64,000 nt of DNA from Drechslerella dactyloides (taxonomy: Eukaryota > Ascomycota > Orbiliomycetes > Orbiliales > Orbiliaceae). Made by a program: the position numbers and the translations under genes. The DNA lies in contig JAGTWJ010000017.1 in assembly GCA_020064725.1 (NCBI GenBank), positions 3,348,001 to 3,412,000 on the forward strand. Direction: 5' to 3'. Every line of letters begins with the position of its first letter. The first letter of the stretch is position 1. Under the pieces are notes generated by a model. The model ran no database searches. It was not told the origin of the DNA and was given only the letters and a program-made list of their open reading frames with translations. Of the stretch, positions 24,073 to 36,357 are shown piece after piece.

Positions 24073-27000
24073 ACTTTTCCCCAGACTCTACTGCTCCCCT
24101 TCTGCGACGGCCAGAGAACTTGCCCAATTGGCGCCCGGCCTGGCCGGCACTGCATACCAACGACCATGCTCGACGCTTAGCGTTGAGAGCTTCAGATGCC
24201 ATTTAGATGAGGCCAGGCGATCCCTTGCACTGGAGCCAAGGACACCAATAAGGTTAACTTGATTCCGAGCATGGGTCTCTGGATTGCTCGTGAAAAAGAA
24301 AGCATCTTTGCCTAGTATCCGGGGTCTCCAGAGTCGAGGCGGAGGCAGCAAGCATCCTATCAGTCTGTCTCCAGATGTTGTGTCCCGTTTTATTTTGGGG
24401 TGCGAGGTGTATTCTGGGGAGCATCTATACCCTGCGTGGTAGGAGCGGTACCTAGCAGCAGCTTGGCAGGTGAGGCACCTGATGCACCTAAGCTTTTCGT
24501 TACTGTATTACAATGCCATGCGAAGCATGACACGAAGGTAACGGGGTTGAAAAATAAGAAAAAATCCAATGAATCTGCTTTGATCCATTTTGATTGTGGC
24601 TTCCAAGTGTGTATTGAAAATGTAGAGCAACGCTCTCGATTTCGTTTGATTTTGACTTTTTCCTGCTTGGTCGCTGATATCAATATTGAATTACAAGGGC
24701 TACCAACAAAACCTCGAGTTGGATACACATTTCAAAAATCAGAAACCCAGGTTTTTCTTCAAGGGGAAAAAAAAGGAACGGCATCTGCGACTCACAGAAG
24801 TGGTGCAGCATTCGCCCGAAGGATCCGAGACAGATTTTCAAAAGCTATAGTTGTGGCTGGTCGCCATGGCTTTCTTTACCCGGCTTGTGCATTATCTCCT
24901 CGTACGCTCGTAATTGAAGTACGAGTTCCTGCCGCCAACATGGATCTCAAGAAATCTGTCTCACTCCTCTTGAGATGCACACAAACGAATATCGGAGCAC
25001 ATGTGAACACGTTCGGGGTTCACATCCATACAGACCACGCATGTGTACACCGGGAAACTTGTGCAAATACGAGATGTTTCTGGGCGCTTGGGAGTAACAG
25101 TGTGGAGAACAATGTCAATCCTTTCGGGTGTCACTTCGTCGGCTCTGGTCCAATCGTCTACCACGCCGTCGTTTAACCCGCGGCAGATAGCTAGGCGGGT
25201 GGAGACTCTAACCCAGTAGGACCCACACTTTCATTTCAACCTCGCGCCTTTATCGCGAGAAGGCTGCTTATCTTTTGTCGGTGCCATGAAGCCTGTTGTT
25301 TTTGTGTCGGCGCGAGACTACTCGGAATCAACTCCCGGAGCGTCCAAAGCTAACCAAGGAGAACAACTCATTCCATCCGGACTGCTGTTTTGGACCGATT
25401 TGGAAGTTTGGAATAAGCAAGCCGATCGACGATCAAGCTTTTGGCGATAGATCGAGCTGCTTGTTTCGTTTCACCCCAAGCTCCCCAGGTTTCTGACCGC
25501 TATCGTACTGAAGCTAGGTAGCTGTCGGAGCTCTGTATTAGACTCTCAGGAACGGCATTGATTCGATGACTACTCGCTTGAATGGTATCATCGAAATATT
25601 TGCCAGCCAGAAAAATCTAGGTTCACTGCAGCTAACTACTCGCGCGAGGCGTGATCTTCGATGGACGCTCCGCAAAATGCAAAACCGAGATTGGCATAAC
25701 ATCCCAGGAAGCTTCACCTGGTTCTATCGTCCGATCGAAATGTATCAAGACCGGGAGAAATGATGCTATGAATCGAGGGCTATTGCAATCAAATTAATGG
25801 CACCGAAAAGTACATTCTTCGGGCCAGTTCTTCAAATCAATTGGGCTATCGAGTCGTCGAACATGCAAGGTGTTGACGGTAGAACCACGGAACCTCTTCG
25901 GTTGCAATGGGAATAACGAGTCTGCGAACTCCTTTTTGCGGACGATAGCTCTGACGTCCGATGATAACCCTCGAAACAGAGGTGGACTTTTCCCGTCATT
26001 TAAAACCCAGCGCTTTTCTACGCCATGTTATAGTTTCAACAGAGCTATCGCCGTGCCTGAGGGTTTTTTTTTGGCATTGCTCCTGCCTAACGCTGTCTAG
26101 CACAACGCGCCTTAGAGACCATCTTAGCTGCCGCTCCAAGCACGCTTTGCAAACGGACCAGTGACAAAGACCCTGAATATCTCCCTTCCAGATCGCTATC
26201 CATCTAGCGCCGTACGAAATGGATTAAATCTCTTCATCGTCCTAGCGGTGCCGATTGGTCCGTAGTGTCCATGAATTTTCGTAAGCCTGGTTCGGTCCGA
26301 GTAAATCGCATTCATGAGTCGGAATCGACCTGAGTGATACTATACTGGAATCTCCCCTCCTACTTTATCGGCGTTTCATAATGGCAAATGTTCCCAAGGA
26401 TGTAAGCGGAATGGAATTCGAATTGGCTGGTGCGATTTCTTGGTCGGCTTCTGAATCTTTCACATGAAACCGAGCTCGATAGGCGAACGGGGCGTCTTTT
26501 TATAACATCCGTCTTTTCATCGAGTGCATGATATGATGGCGTTCTAGGCATCAAAGCCCAGGCTTTGCGTATGCAAATATTGATAATGATAGCCGTCATC
26601 CCGAGTTCTTTGGGATGCTATACGACCCCACAAATTGTCAGCTCCGCGAAATGTCGTCGGCGAGGCTGGGTTCAGGGATCAGTAGCAAGCAAGTGCAGGG
26701 GCCAGGCCATGCCGCCCCAGACTTCCAATTGTCACACCCCGCTTTTGGGCTGGAGAAGCTCTCGACTAGTAGGCTAGACATCCAACCTTGGGTCCGATGT
26801 CACGGTCTAAAAATTAAGTAACTGAGCCGTTAAGCGATTCTTCCACCGTATAAGCCACCAAGCTTCGGAGTATCTACGAAAGCTGGACATCTCTACCTTC
26901 CCCATCGGGCCTTTCCGAGCTACCTCGCATTCTCCTTTAGACCGATCTTCAGTGAGCCATAAGCATTGAGCTGTAAACACTGTCCACGAGGACGTATTGC

Positions 27001-28036
27001 CAGGATCAGGGAGCCAATGTTGCAGGTAGCGACTTTTTTCTTCTTCCGCTTAACTGTCCCCATAGACGAACGACGGGGTGTCGATGCAAGCGGACTGTCG
27101 ACATCGACAAGACACCAATGCAACATGCGTTTCACCCCCGCAAGTCGGTGCCAGACCTCCAGATCGCGGGGGTCTTCTACTACAGTCGACGTCGACACAA
27201 GCCCAATGCACCGGACGAGTTCCCCTTTTCGGCATTGGTGCCTTGGAAATATGATAAGCGAATAATGATGGAGACTTCGAAGGCATCCACGGCACCGATA
27301 GGCCAGCTGTACCACGCGACCTCCTAATGACGAAACGTGTATGCCTTGGATTGCAGTACCCGTATCCTTGGAGCTCGCTGCTTCCAGGCTGGTAAGGTGG
27401 GTTGTACAAGTCGATTCTCAAACAAGGGTCATGAGCCGCAGCTTGTTGTGTACGTGCTCGGCTCAAAAATGGACTGTCGTTCCGAAAGGTCGCTTGGATG
27501 TTATACTATGTCGAGAGCTCCATGGCATTGTCCCCATGGCACGGTCGTATTGGTTTGTAATACAGCTAGGCGCGGGCGATGACGTACGTACTATAGCTTT
27601 GCAGATAATTTGAGAGGGGGATCTTTCGTAAGGTTGTCGGAGAGCTTGCAAGCAAAATATCCATGAGCCTCGACGTCTTGGATCTTTGTCTAACGTAAAT
27701 AACAGTTATGTGTAGTTGTTGACTACGGCATTTTGATCCGAGGAATACGATCTTTTTTAGTATCACCGATTAACATACTAAGCCGTGTTCGAAAGCGGGG
27801 ATTTCCGTCTCATATCATAACCCATTGATGTCCGTATAATCTGAGCGGATGGGTATGGAAAAGGGATATTCTGTCTTCAACTTGGTATAATCCAGAAAGC
27901 TTGGCCATTAGCAATTTATAAGCAGGTAATAACGTGATAGCCCGCGGGCTCGAGTGTAGGCAGTAACTTGTCCGTACTGTATCTTTTCCTCATTATATAT
28001 TCATCTTGGTTATTATCTGACGTGCGCTTGCACTTC

Positions 28037-28060
28037 GTGCGATCTGGTTTACGAGACCAA
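28037..28060. repeat. 24-nt exact copy of the 7.5-kb repeat arm
   Basis: These 24 nt, containing CTGGTTTACGAGACCAA, are identical to 7534-7557. No nearby inverted partner was found, so this looks like a solo end. Confidence 0.7.
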
Positions 28061-30775
28061 TTATTATGCATATAGAGGTATAAGATGCATATGTGATAAG
28101 CCAAGAAGAGTCGATAGTCATCCAGCAAAATCAAATTTGTGAGCGCTATACTGGTGCCTTATTAACTTTGTATGTGTTCGACTGCTAGAAAGATCAAGTA
28201 CGGGTGAAATTTGGAGGTACTGGTGACACAAAATCTTGGCCAGCGGCTGATTATCGAGCATGCAGTGCCGTTTACCGAAAACGGGCAAGGTATAGATTTG
28301 ACACTCTTATTCGTATTACGTATCTCGAGATAAGAGCTGATTAGGACCCTATACCATACTCCCAATCGACTCTGATCGTCCATCGGATCCGAGGTGGAGA
28401 ACCTGCCATGTGAAAGCTGGTTTATTCCAAATTGTATACCTGTAACCCCATGTCGCAAAGGAGACTTGATTTGCTGAGATCATGGCGCACGAGATGGTCA
28501 CTATAGCTATATCAAATATTACACAACGCCACCACCCTATTCTCGTGCCCTTCAGACATCCCAGAACTACACCGTCCCGGAGTCATTGGATATCATTGAT
28601 ATGAAGCATTTCATGTTGGCTCGCTTCCTCTTTCTACAAGCAGTATTTCAACCCCGATGCTCTCAGCCTGATATATTATATAAACGCCAGGTAATGTGCA
28701 TTACTAATGCGAGAAGGACTTTGGTTCAAATGCACACCATGTCTGTATCGGCGCACACCAAATCCATACTATTGAATCATATTTAAGATTCGTTTCTTTG
28801 CCAGATCTATCACATTGGTTCAGTACTGCAGTCGTAGTACAAAAACATTTTTCTCATATTAATCGCAGTATCCAGAGGTCTCTTAGTCGTGGAGTACTTC
28901 CAGCTAGGTACCAACAAGGCCCGGCAGGAAGAGCTTATATTGGAGCAGTATAGTGGCGGTGACGCCAATCATCCGTTTCGGTGATCCAAAGACCCAATGA
29001 CTCTCGAAGGTTGAATCAGGATCTACCATCAGACTCCGTGAATTTGGTCAGCCGATTGCATCCACTGAACGCTCGGCACATTCAGACAGCCACATCAGGT
29101 TGCAGGACCCGAAGCTCTTTTCAAGGTTGTAGAAATAAGGTTCCTTTACACAAAATTCAGAAAGGTAATTCTCGGCGAATCGAGTGCCCAGCCATGGATC
29201 CGCTTGGCGACATGATCAACTGAACTGTTCGTATGTGATGCAACCCGATGGCCGGGATACTCTTGAGCAGCTAAACTCTATTGAACTTGCCTTGCGGCGG
29301 GTAGGGCTTCCGATTGGATTTCTTAGCACGCCCTGACGCGTAGCTGACATGTTCACGAGGGATCCGGAAATTGTATTCCAGCCAGAACCTGGCTCGCATG
29401 CATCGCTCTAGGATCACTGCCTCGACGTATACGGAGCAGCAACCAATATAAAACATTTGCGAGGGGGTAAGCACAGGATAAGTTTTTGGGTTTATGGTGT
29501 CAGATCCGGACCGATCCGAAGAAACATTTGCTTATTACAGCCATTGCATGGTCACTAGAGCGTTCAAACGTAAGCTCAAGTCGAAAAGATCTCGGGAGTT
29601 TATAGGTATGAGATGTTGGAGACGGCTTGGTTTTTACGCCCCAATACCTGCAGGTACTGGCACCTGTCTGAAAGAATATGATATTGTTCAGAGTGATGGA
29701 TTGTAGAAACGGCTAAGAGAGAACGGAAGCAGCATGGGCGGCTATAATGTCACTATAGTTTCATCTCTTGACTTTTTTTTGAAATTTTCGCCTCGTCGCG
29801 ATTTCGATTGTAGGAGCTGAGGTTGATAGGATTTTATCGCTAACGGTAGCAACTGATGCACAGAGACCCACTTCCCAGAAGCCGTTACAGCTGTAATCCA
29901 AATGTTTTATGCGAGATTTTCGGATAGAGGCGAAGAGCTTAGACTATAATTGCTGCTTTTAGATTACCGAGGCCGTTACAACTAACCTTGCTTGCGTACA
30001 TGCAGCTTTCACTATATGGTGCTCTAAGCCATGTGCTTTGCTTTTGATGCTGGATGAATGTGCCGAAGTCATATGGCCGTCTGATCCGGCTGCGAGGAGA
30101 ATCAATTCAACGAGTGCCAAGGTATCATAGCATCGCCTATTTGCGATCTGCTCGCGGAATCTCGCGGATGGGTGTATGCATATTTAGGCTGGCGCAAGCC
30201 ACCGTTGCCGCAGGATACAGGTACAACCTGACGGTCGCGCATTAAACGCCCAACTCGAGACTCCACTAGCCGACGGGGCCACCGGTGCACCGCTTCTGTC
30301 ACACCCCAGAAAGAGAAAGTAGAGTCGGCGCAAACGATTGCGACTCATCAAGCAGGCTCAGGTCCTTATGAAAAAATCTTAACCGCGTTATTGTACGTAT
30401 GTTCCAAAGGCCCTGTCGACAGGAGTTCCAAGATACTCGGTGACCAAACATGGAGATCGTAGTCTCTACTAGTCTATTTCAGCCATTCGGATCTTCCGGG
30501 CCCACCACACGCTGTTAAGCGCAGCTGCTATAGCTGCGCAGAAAAACTCTGAATTAACTGCAATATCCTCGTCCTGTATACTGAGACAAGCTGCAAGCTA
30601 TAGAACTAGCCGCTGTAAACACTAAGGGAAAATTCGACTAGTCTAGTAGAAGGCATACCAATTTTGTACACTTTGGGCCATTAGCGCAGTCTCCACCTTT
30701 CATAAGACTGACAGAGGCTTGAGTAGGCAAGTTCTGCACAAGTCTATCGCATGGCTTACGAGACGAGAGATGGAA

Positions 30776-30781
30776 TATAAA
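30776..30781 (+). promoter_or_regulatory. TATA box of the Gas1-like gene
   Basis: TATAAA lies 187 nt upstream of the ATG at 30963, followed by a pyrimidine-rich leader typical of strongly expressed fungal genes. Confidence 0.5.
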
Positions 30782-30962
30782 TGCGTCATCAGAACCGGCT
30801 GAGTTCTGGTTTCCTCAGCATCACGCCGGATACTCTGCAAGTCTCTCCTTCTGCACGGTGGAAATTCCATACGCTCATTTCATAGCTTAACTTACTTCAG
30901 TCTTTCTTTAACATCTATCGGTGCCATAACAGCGGCAGCCGATACATCCACGTTCATTAAAG

Positions 30963-32108
30963 ATGCTCTTTAAAATATCCGCCGCGGTCGTCGTGCTGGC
31001 CTTGGCACCGGAAATCGCGGCCCATGGCGCCTTCATGGACTTCTGGGGAGATGCTGATCCAAGGATCAGGTGCAATGGTCTCGGTTATGACCCGAAGCTT
31101 GGGGCACCTCGTCCAGGCGCCGCTCAGCTACCGGCTCAACGAGACATCGTGGTTTTCAAAAACCCCATCGTCCCATCGACGAAGTGGGCGAATTGCGATG
31201 GTAAGGGATGGTACCCTCGTCAAAGAACTTATTGGGTCAATCACTGTGGTGCGACCATCCAAGACCAAAATGATTATTGGTCGAATAAAAAAATCACAAG
31301 AAAGCACGGGAAGAAGACCAAGGATTGGAAGTTCGGGGAATTGAACCCCAAGCAGAAGAATTGGCTCCTTTACCAATGTCCAGCCAAAAGACTGGTGCCC
31401 TGGAAGGAGCTCACCGAAGATCGTGCCAAGAATAATAAGATCCCTAAATGCACAAGAGGTGGCCACCTTTGGGTCAGACTTTATCAAGTGAATGCGGATG
31501 GTGCTGGTCCATTCAGGTGCAAGATCAGCTCCAGCGGCAACCCGTGGGGGTGGAACGCTGGCTGGATCACTCCGGGGGGTAAGGATAACATCCCAGGAAC
31601 TGCAAAGTACAAGTCCGTGCGCCCTGCCGGGAATCGTAAGATCTTCCCGCTCAAGATCAAAATCCCCAAGAATCTACAATGCCACGGCAAATTCGGGAAC
31701 TCCCACAGCGTTTGCATGATGCGCTGTGAAAACGTCGCCGTCAACGGGCCGTTCGGAGGATGCCTCCCGTTCATCCTCGTCGACAGGCCCGGCCCAGGCG
31801 GAAACAACAACAACAATAACAACAATAACAACAACAACAATGGCAAGAAAGGCGACAAGAAGAAGGGCGACAAGGACAAGAAGAAAAATAAAGGCAATAA
31901 GAACAACAACGGAAACAAGGACCAGGCGCCTGTTGTGGACGAAGAGAAGAACCGACAGATAGAAGAGGAAAATCTGAAGGCACCCCCGCCGGAAGCTGAC
32001 GAGAAAGAAGAGGCGCCACCCCCGACTGATGATGATCAGGAGGAGGAGCCAGGAAATCCCGAGGATGCCGACAACGACACCGAAGACTACAGCACAAATA
32101 GCTACTAG
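30963..32108 (+). CDS. Gas1/Egh16-like secreted protein with N-terminal His
   Basis: A single exon encodes 381 residues. A 20-residue signal peptide (MLFKISAAVVVLALAPEIAA) ends before HGAF, so the mature chain is predicted to begin with His. The core matches the Gas1/GEgh16 (Egh16-like) pattern: YQVNADGAGPF, a DNIPG turn, PLKIKIP, then C-HGKFGNSHSVC and NGPFGGC. Ten Cys suggest five disulfides. Family members are appressorium- or infection-associated secreted proteins of plant and insect pathogens, of uncertain chemistry. The tail is odd: 13 Asn in a row (31803-31841), a Lys/Gly/Asp/Asn stretch, then an acidic Pro/Glu/Asp end with no GPI signal. The gene stands alone between gene deserts and has a TATA box. 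Confidence 0.85.
   Translation: MLFKISAAVVVLALAPEIAAHGAFMDFWGDADPRIRCNGLGYDPKLGAPRPGAAQLPAQRDIVVFKNPIVPSTKWANCDGKGWYPRQRTYWVNHCGATIQDQNDYWSNKKITRKHGKKTKDWKFGELNPKQKNWLLYQCPAKRLVPWKELTEDRAKNNKIPKCTRGGHLWVRLYQVNADGAGPFRCKISSSGNPWGWNAGWITPGGKDNIPGTAKYKSVRPAGNRKIFPLKIKIPKNLQCHGKFGNSHSVCMMRCENVAVNGPFGGCLPFILVDRPGPGGNNNNNNNNNNNNNGKKGDKKKGDKDKKKNKGNKNNNGNKDQAPVVDEEKNRQIEEENLKAPPPEADEKEEAPPPTDDDQEEEPGNPEDADNDTEDYSTNSY
31803..31841 (+). repeat. AAC/AAT trinucleotide run encoding 13 Asn
   Basis: Thirteen consecutive Asn codons, mostly AAC with some AAT, lie inside the Gas1-like gene. The run joins the folded domain to a charged tail. Confidence 0.95.
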
Positions 32109-35100
32109 TTCTAGTGTATGCTAGGCGTGTAAAGGAGCGTTTCGAATTTATATCCAGATATACCTTTGTCCTAGTTATGTCACAGTGTCTGCTTCCTCGT
32201 CTGCTCCCTCATTTGCATGACGGCGACTACTCTATGTACCTAAGGCAGCTTGGGTATGGTAACATCGTGGGTAGCTTCGCTTCGGTAGACTGTACATGTA
32301 CGCTGCTATTTTAGAACCTTGTACTGGAATAAAATTATACTGGCCAGTTTCTCAAGTATCATACCATATTAAATGGTGTCCCTCAAGATTCCACATCCAT
32401 ATCTAGCTTCAGTTCTTATCGGGACATAATATACTAAGAAATGCGTTAAAAAAACATCGAGGTTCGCTAGTGAGGTAGGATCTGGTGCTATATGCGATAC
32501 CGACTTCGCGGAAGCACCAGACTTCATTCCTACAGATGAGGAGACTCCATTGATCATAAGGGATCTATCGAGCACGTTAAATGGACGACAACACCGCCTC
32601 CTGTTGCATATAATCTAACATGGTTTCGCAAGCTAGACGTCACTATTGTTTGACTAAACGGCAGCCGTGTTGTTACCTCTAGAACAAGAAGGCTTAGTAT
32701 CTTTCCCCAACAAAAAAAATTATTACATTACACAAACCTGAGCCATTGATAAAGCATCCTGCATAATGAGCCTGAACTGACCATTCCCTCTCGGACGAGA
32801 AATATCTTCCAGCATTAGACGACAGATTCAAGGAATGTTTCAATGAGACACCACAGGCTCGATACCAGCCCGCCGGGTCCGTACCCGCTCTCCGGGACAG
32901 TCTAAGCCCTTCCTAGGCACCAACTTGATGTATTGCCGGAAATAGCAAATGAGCGTCTCGTTTTTGACGGTTCAATACACATCTCATCCCGAATGGAAGT
33001 ACCCCTTCCTTGCATTAGTCTCGGGGACGCAACCCTCCATCCGAGCATGCGAGGATACCCACCCTGAAGCAGCATAACCTGAACGCAAGAGCAACGTCCT
33101 GATCCAATGCATGGTATCGCTTTCCCTACGTGAGATGCTTCCAGAGTTAGCTTATCAAGGGGTTTTCCGGGCAAACGGGCCTCGGGTCTCAAGCTCGACC
33201 CACTCTGCAGTCGAAATCTATGCAATGGTGGCTTCAAGCCACCGGAATGAAGCATGGAAAGATTCCTGTAGCAGTTGGTCTGCGTGAATAATGGGGTCAC
33301 TAGAGGACGGTCCTCCGCTATGCTTGCAGCATGGATAAGCCGAATATCTTCGCAAACGGAGCGTTGTCTCTGACCTGCAGTATATTTCGACGCGGCAGTA
33401 CAATACGACGTAGAGACTTATCGAGTACTGTCCTGGTGCAATCCTTGGCATAGGGGTTCGGCTGTGAATGCCTGGAATGTGGATTACCACTGTGCCGGTG
33501 GAGATCCGGCGGCATGATGCTTGGCAATTGCCTAACTGGCCGGCAATTTGAAGAGGGTTGAGGATACGAAGACTTGTGATACCCCGCACGGCACAGCCTT
33601 AACCGCGCAACCCAGGCGCACGGTAACATGCTAGGAGCTAGGCTGAGAAGCCTGCTGTAACAACTTGATAAAAAAACAGCTAGAAGCGCCACCAATTACT
33701 GTCTTCCGTCACGGAGAAATTGACGGCAAAGTCGAGAAACGCAGCTGATTGTCACGCCATTGCAAGCCTTAATCTTGGGTATACACGTAATCGTGCATGT
33801 TTGGAAATGGATAGTTGGGTGGCTAGCTGGATAAATACGTCTCATGTACTCCCTTAACTTAGAGAACATGTAAGGTTGATGCCCGCCTGTGACGGTGCCA
33901 AGAACAGCCTCACATTGCTGCAATAGATAGAACGAGATCTAACCTGGCGACGTCAACGGATGCAGTACAATTAAGCGACTTGTAATGGATATGACGGAAG
34001 CTCAATGAATGGAGCGCGGTAAATGCACGAGCTGCCCCGGTGATCTGCCAAGCTCACGCCTTTGATTAGGATTATCGGCTTGCAATAATACGAAACCAAA
34101 GTTGCCAACCTGAACAACAGGCAGTCGACTTGAACCTGTCGAGGTTACGATGCTCGTTTCCAACGGCATTTGTGTTGCGGGGTGTCCGGATCTAGCTAGT
34201 TACACGAAGCGGACTGGGGTGCATCCCAGGCAGGATAGACAAGTCGCAGGCAAAATGAGTTCCGGCTACACCTAGTTCGTCGCAAAGCTAGCCGACACGC
34301 CTCAGTAGGCGATATTCGAATCGAGGACGGTACATTCCTGTTGACGACCCGTTACCATGTCCGGCCTGTGAGCCTGGGCGTTTTTCTGGTGGAGGAGATA
34401 TCCCGGAGATAACCAACCCGCGAGAACGAATGTAACTATAATGTATACATTTGAGGGGCAAGTGAGCAACAGACACCCCAGTGTGCCAAGTGTGCCTACA
34501 TGTCATCCGTGGATATCTTGTGGACTACCGGTGGACTCTTGTATACAACCACGAACATTAGTGAAACCCGGAAGTCCAATACATCCGAAGGAATGTCAAG
34601 GAAGCTGAAATCAGACAGGCGTCTGGCGTGCTGATTACTGCCAATCTCGAAATCAAGCCAGGGACAATGTGACTTTATTTTCTATTGTTTTAACTCGGTT
34701 GCGCTGTTCTAGTGTTAGACGTTTCTGGACCTAGTTCGGCATCTCTGCAACCGATGTGACGGCTGGCATCGATGGTTAACGATCGCTCGATACGCTATCG
34801 TCGATGCTTTGCAACATGATAACAATTCTAACAGAGACAGTGGAGGAGGCTCGACTCGACCATTAATTGCATTCAGATTCGATTCAAATTCTACCGAAAT
34901 AACAATCATCCCAAGGAGCACAATATTGTAGTCCTGCTATCTGCTAGATCTAGAGTATTCCCCGCACTTCCACATCTGCTCAAGCTAGGTTATTGCTGGA
35001 GATATTCCGCGAGAGGGTCTCACATATCGCCCGTCACTGTCTAAGTTCCGTATCGAGCTGAGTCAATGAGGAATGCTCAAATGCGACAACGGTGTGGAAG

Positions 35101-35584
35101 TCGCCTGTATTGTCAAGCTTGGCAGCAACTGGTGCCGGTGCAACAAGGTGCCGGGTACGTATACATAGTTTCTATGGCACTTGGCCAGGACACCAAAGAC
35201 TAGGCCATTTCCTCAGCGGCTGTATAACTTGTGCAGTTATGATGTTTCACTTCTTAGATGGATCGTGCATGCATGCGCATGCACTCGGCCGTCCCGTCGC
35301 GATGTTGCTGTTTTCTTTTGATCTTTGTGGGGCAGTTCATTTCAGGGTCTGCCGATTGATCGATTGAAACCTATATATCGAGCTCGGTCCTGTCTCTCTC
35401 GCGTTCTATCCGACCGATCTTGACGGCGCACGTTCTTCTCTCGTACGTACCGTTAATTCACAAAGTTTTATCATACACGGCAGTCTACGAGCCAGACAAA
35501 TCATTCTTATTTAATTAATTCTATAGTCCCTTTTATTGTACAGTCCCACCTCTTCAATTCAGTATCGGTCCTGACAGCGGCGAC
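32109..35584. other. Gene-poor region, no supported gene
   Basis: Nothing coding is recognised. The frames of 60-130 codons here lack ATG starts or any family signature. One diverged copy of the dispersed motif (GGTTTCGCAAGCTAGAC, about 32612-32628) is present. The right end contains CCTATATATCG near 35370, a possible TATA element for the gene at 35585. Confidence 0.5.
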
Positions 35585-36357
35585 ATGGACTATCTTTTGG
35601 CCTGCGAAAGCCCCTCTGAGGTCTGCTACATCAAATACCTTCAAGCATACGCCGAGGGCTGCCACATCCTAAACCTGCCGTTCGTCGAGCGCATCGCAAA
35701 AATCGACTTTGAATGCATGATTCGCAAACGCTTCCTCAATCTCGCTGCGCAAGAAGATCTAGATGAAGACGACACCATCAAGAACGCCGTCCTGGCGGCT
35801 GCCTATATCCCTTTGATGCCCGCCTGGTTCTTCGAGGTACGTACATCGGTGACCGCCGGACCCAATACCGTGGTTAACACCCACTTTATAATTACCTGTC
35901 AGCTCGCACGCTGCTTTTCCATGGATGCGAGCATTCCGATCGATCGATCTAGACACAAAAATTATAAGTAACAACATTATGCTAATCCTTTCTTTCTTCC
36001 ATTCCACAGCGAAAACCAGTCACGCAAGCCTCGTCTATCCGAAAACGGAACCACCTTCGAGCCACACACGCCCAAGTCTGCATTCCAACCACCAGCGCAC
36101 CTGCCAAGATCGCCGCAGACCAACAGACATGCACACATGCAGCCGCAGCCACGGGCGCCAATAGCATCTCCTCGCCGTCGAATCTGAACCCGAATCCTCC
36201 GCGCGGTCGCCACCTCGGCCAGGTCCCAATCGGGAAGAGAGCCTGCTCGCGGACCGCATTCAGTGCCAGTTACCGGTACGCTGCGTCGCTCTATACGGCC
36301 GAGGATGACCGACCTGTGTATGTGGCAAAGTCAATATGGTTGCAAATCGTAAGCTAA
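35585..36357 (+). CDS. Hypothetical protein, two exons
   Basis: Exon 35585-35836 and exon 36010-36357 are joined in phase 0 across a 173-nt intron with GTACGT donor, TGCTAAT branch site, pyrimidine tract and CACAG acceptor, giving 199 residues. The frame stays open through the whole second exon, which supports the model. Residues 1-84 look folded and helical (Leu, Ala, Glu and Tyr rich). The rest is Ala/Thr/Ser/Asn/Arg-rich and probably disordered. No family is recognised. A different acceptor near 35902 would end the protein early, and a GTAAGC at 36349 could start a further small intron, so the C-terminus is uncertain. Confidence 0.5.

Larger units (their letters stand above)
23912..30962. 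other. Seven-kilobase gene desert
   Basis: No gene can be supported across this stretch. The longest frame (24400-25176, plus) lacks an ATG for most of its length and has no family signature. Other frames are short, start at non-ATG codons and show no introns. Base composition is close to balanced, unlike a heavily RIP-mutated transposon. Dispersed palindromic-motif copies occur at 28037 and near 30752. The ends should hold the carboxylesterase and Gas1-like promoters. Confidence 0.5.

Noticed and set aside
24400..25176. Open frame of 258 codons on the plus strand
   Set aside because: It opens with GTG, has no ATG until late in the frame, shows no domain, and has uneven low-complexity composition. 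A chance frame is the simplest reading.
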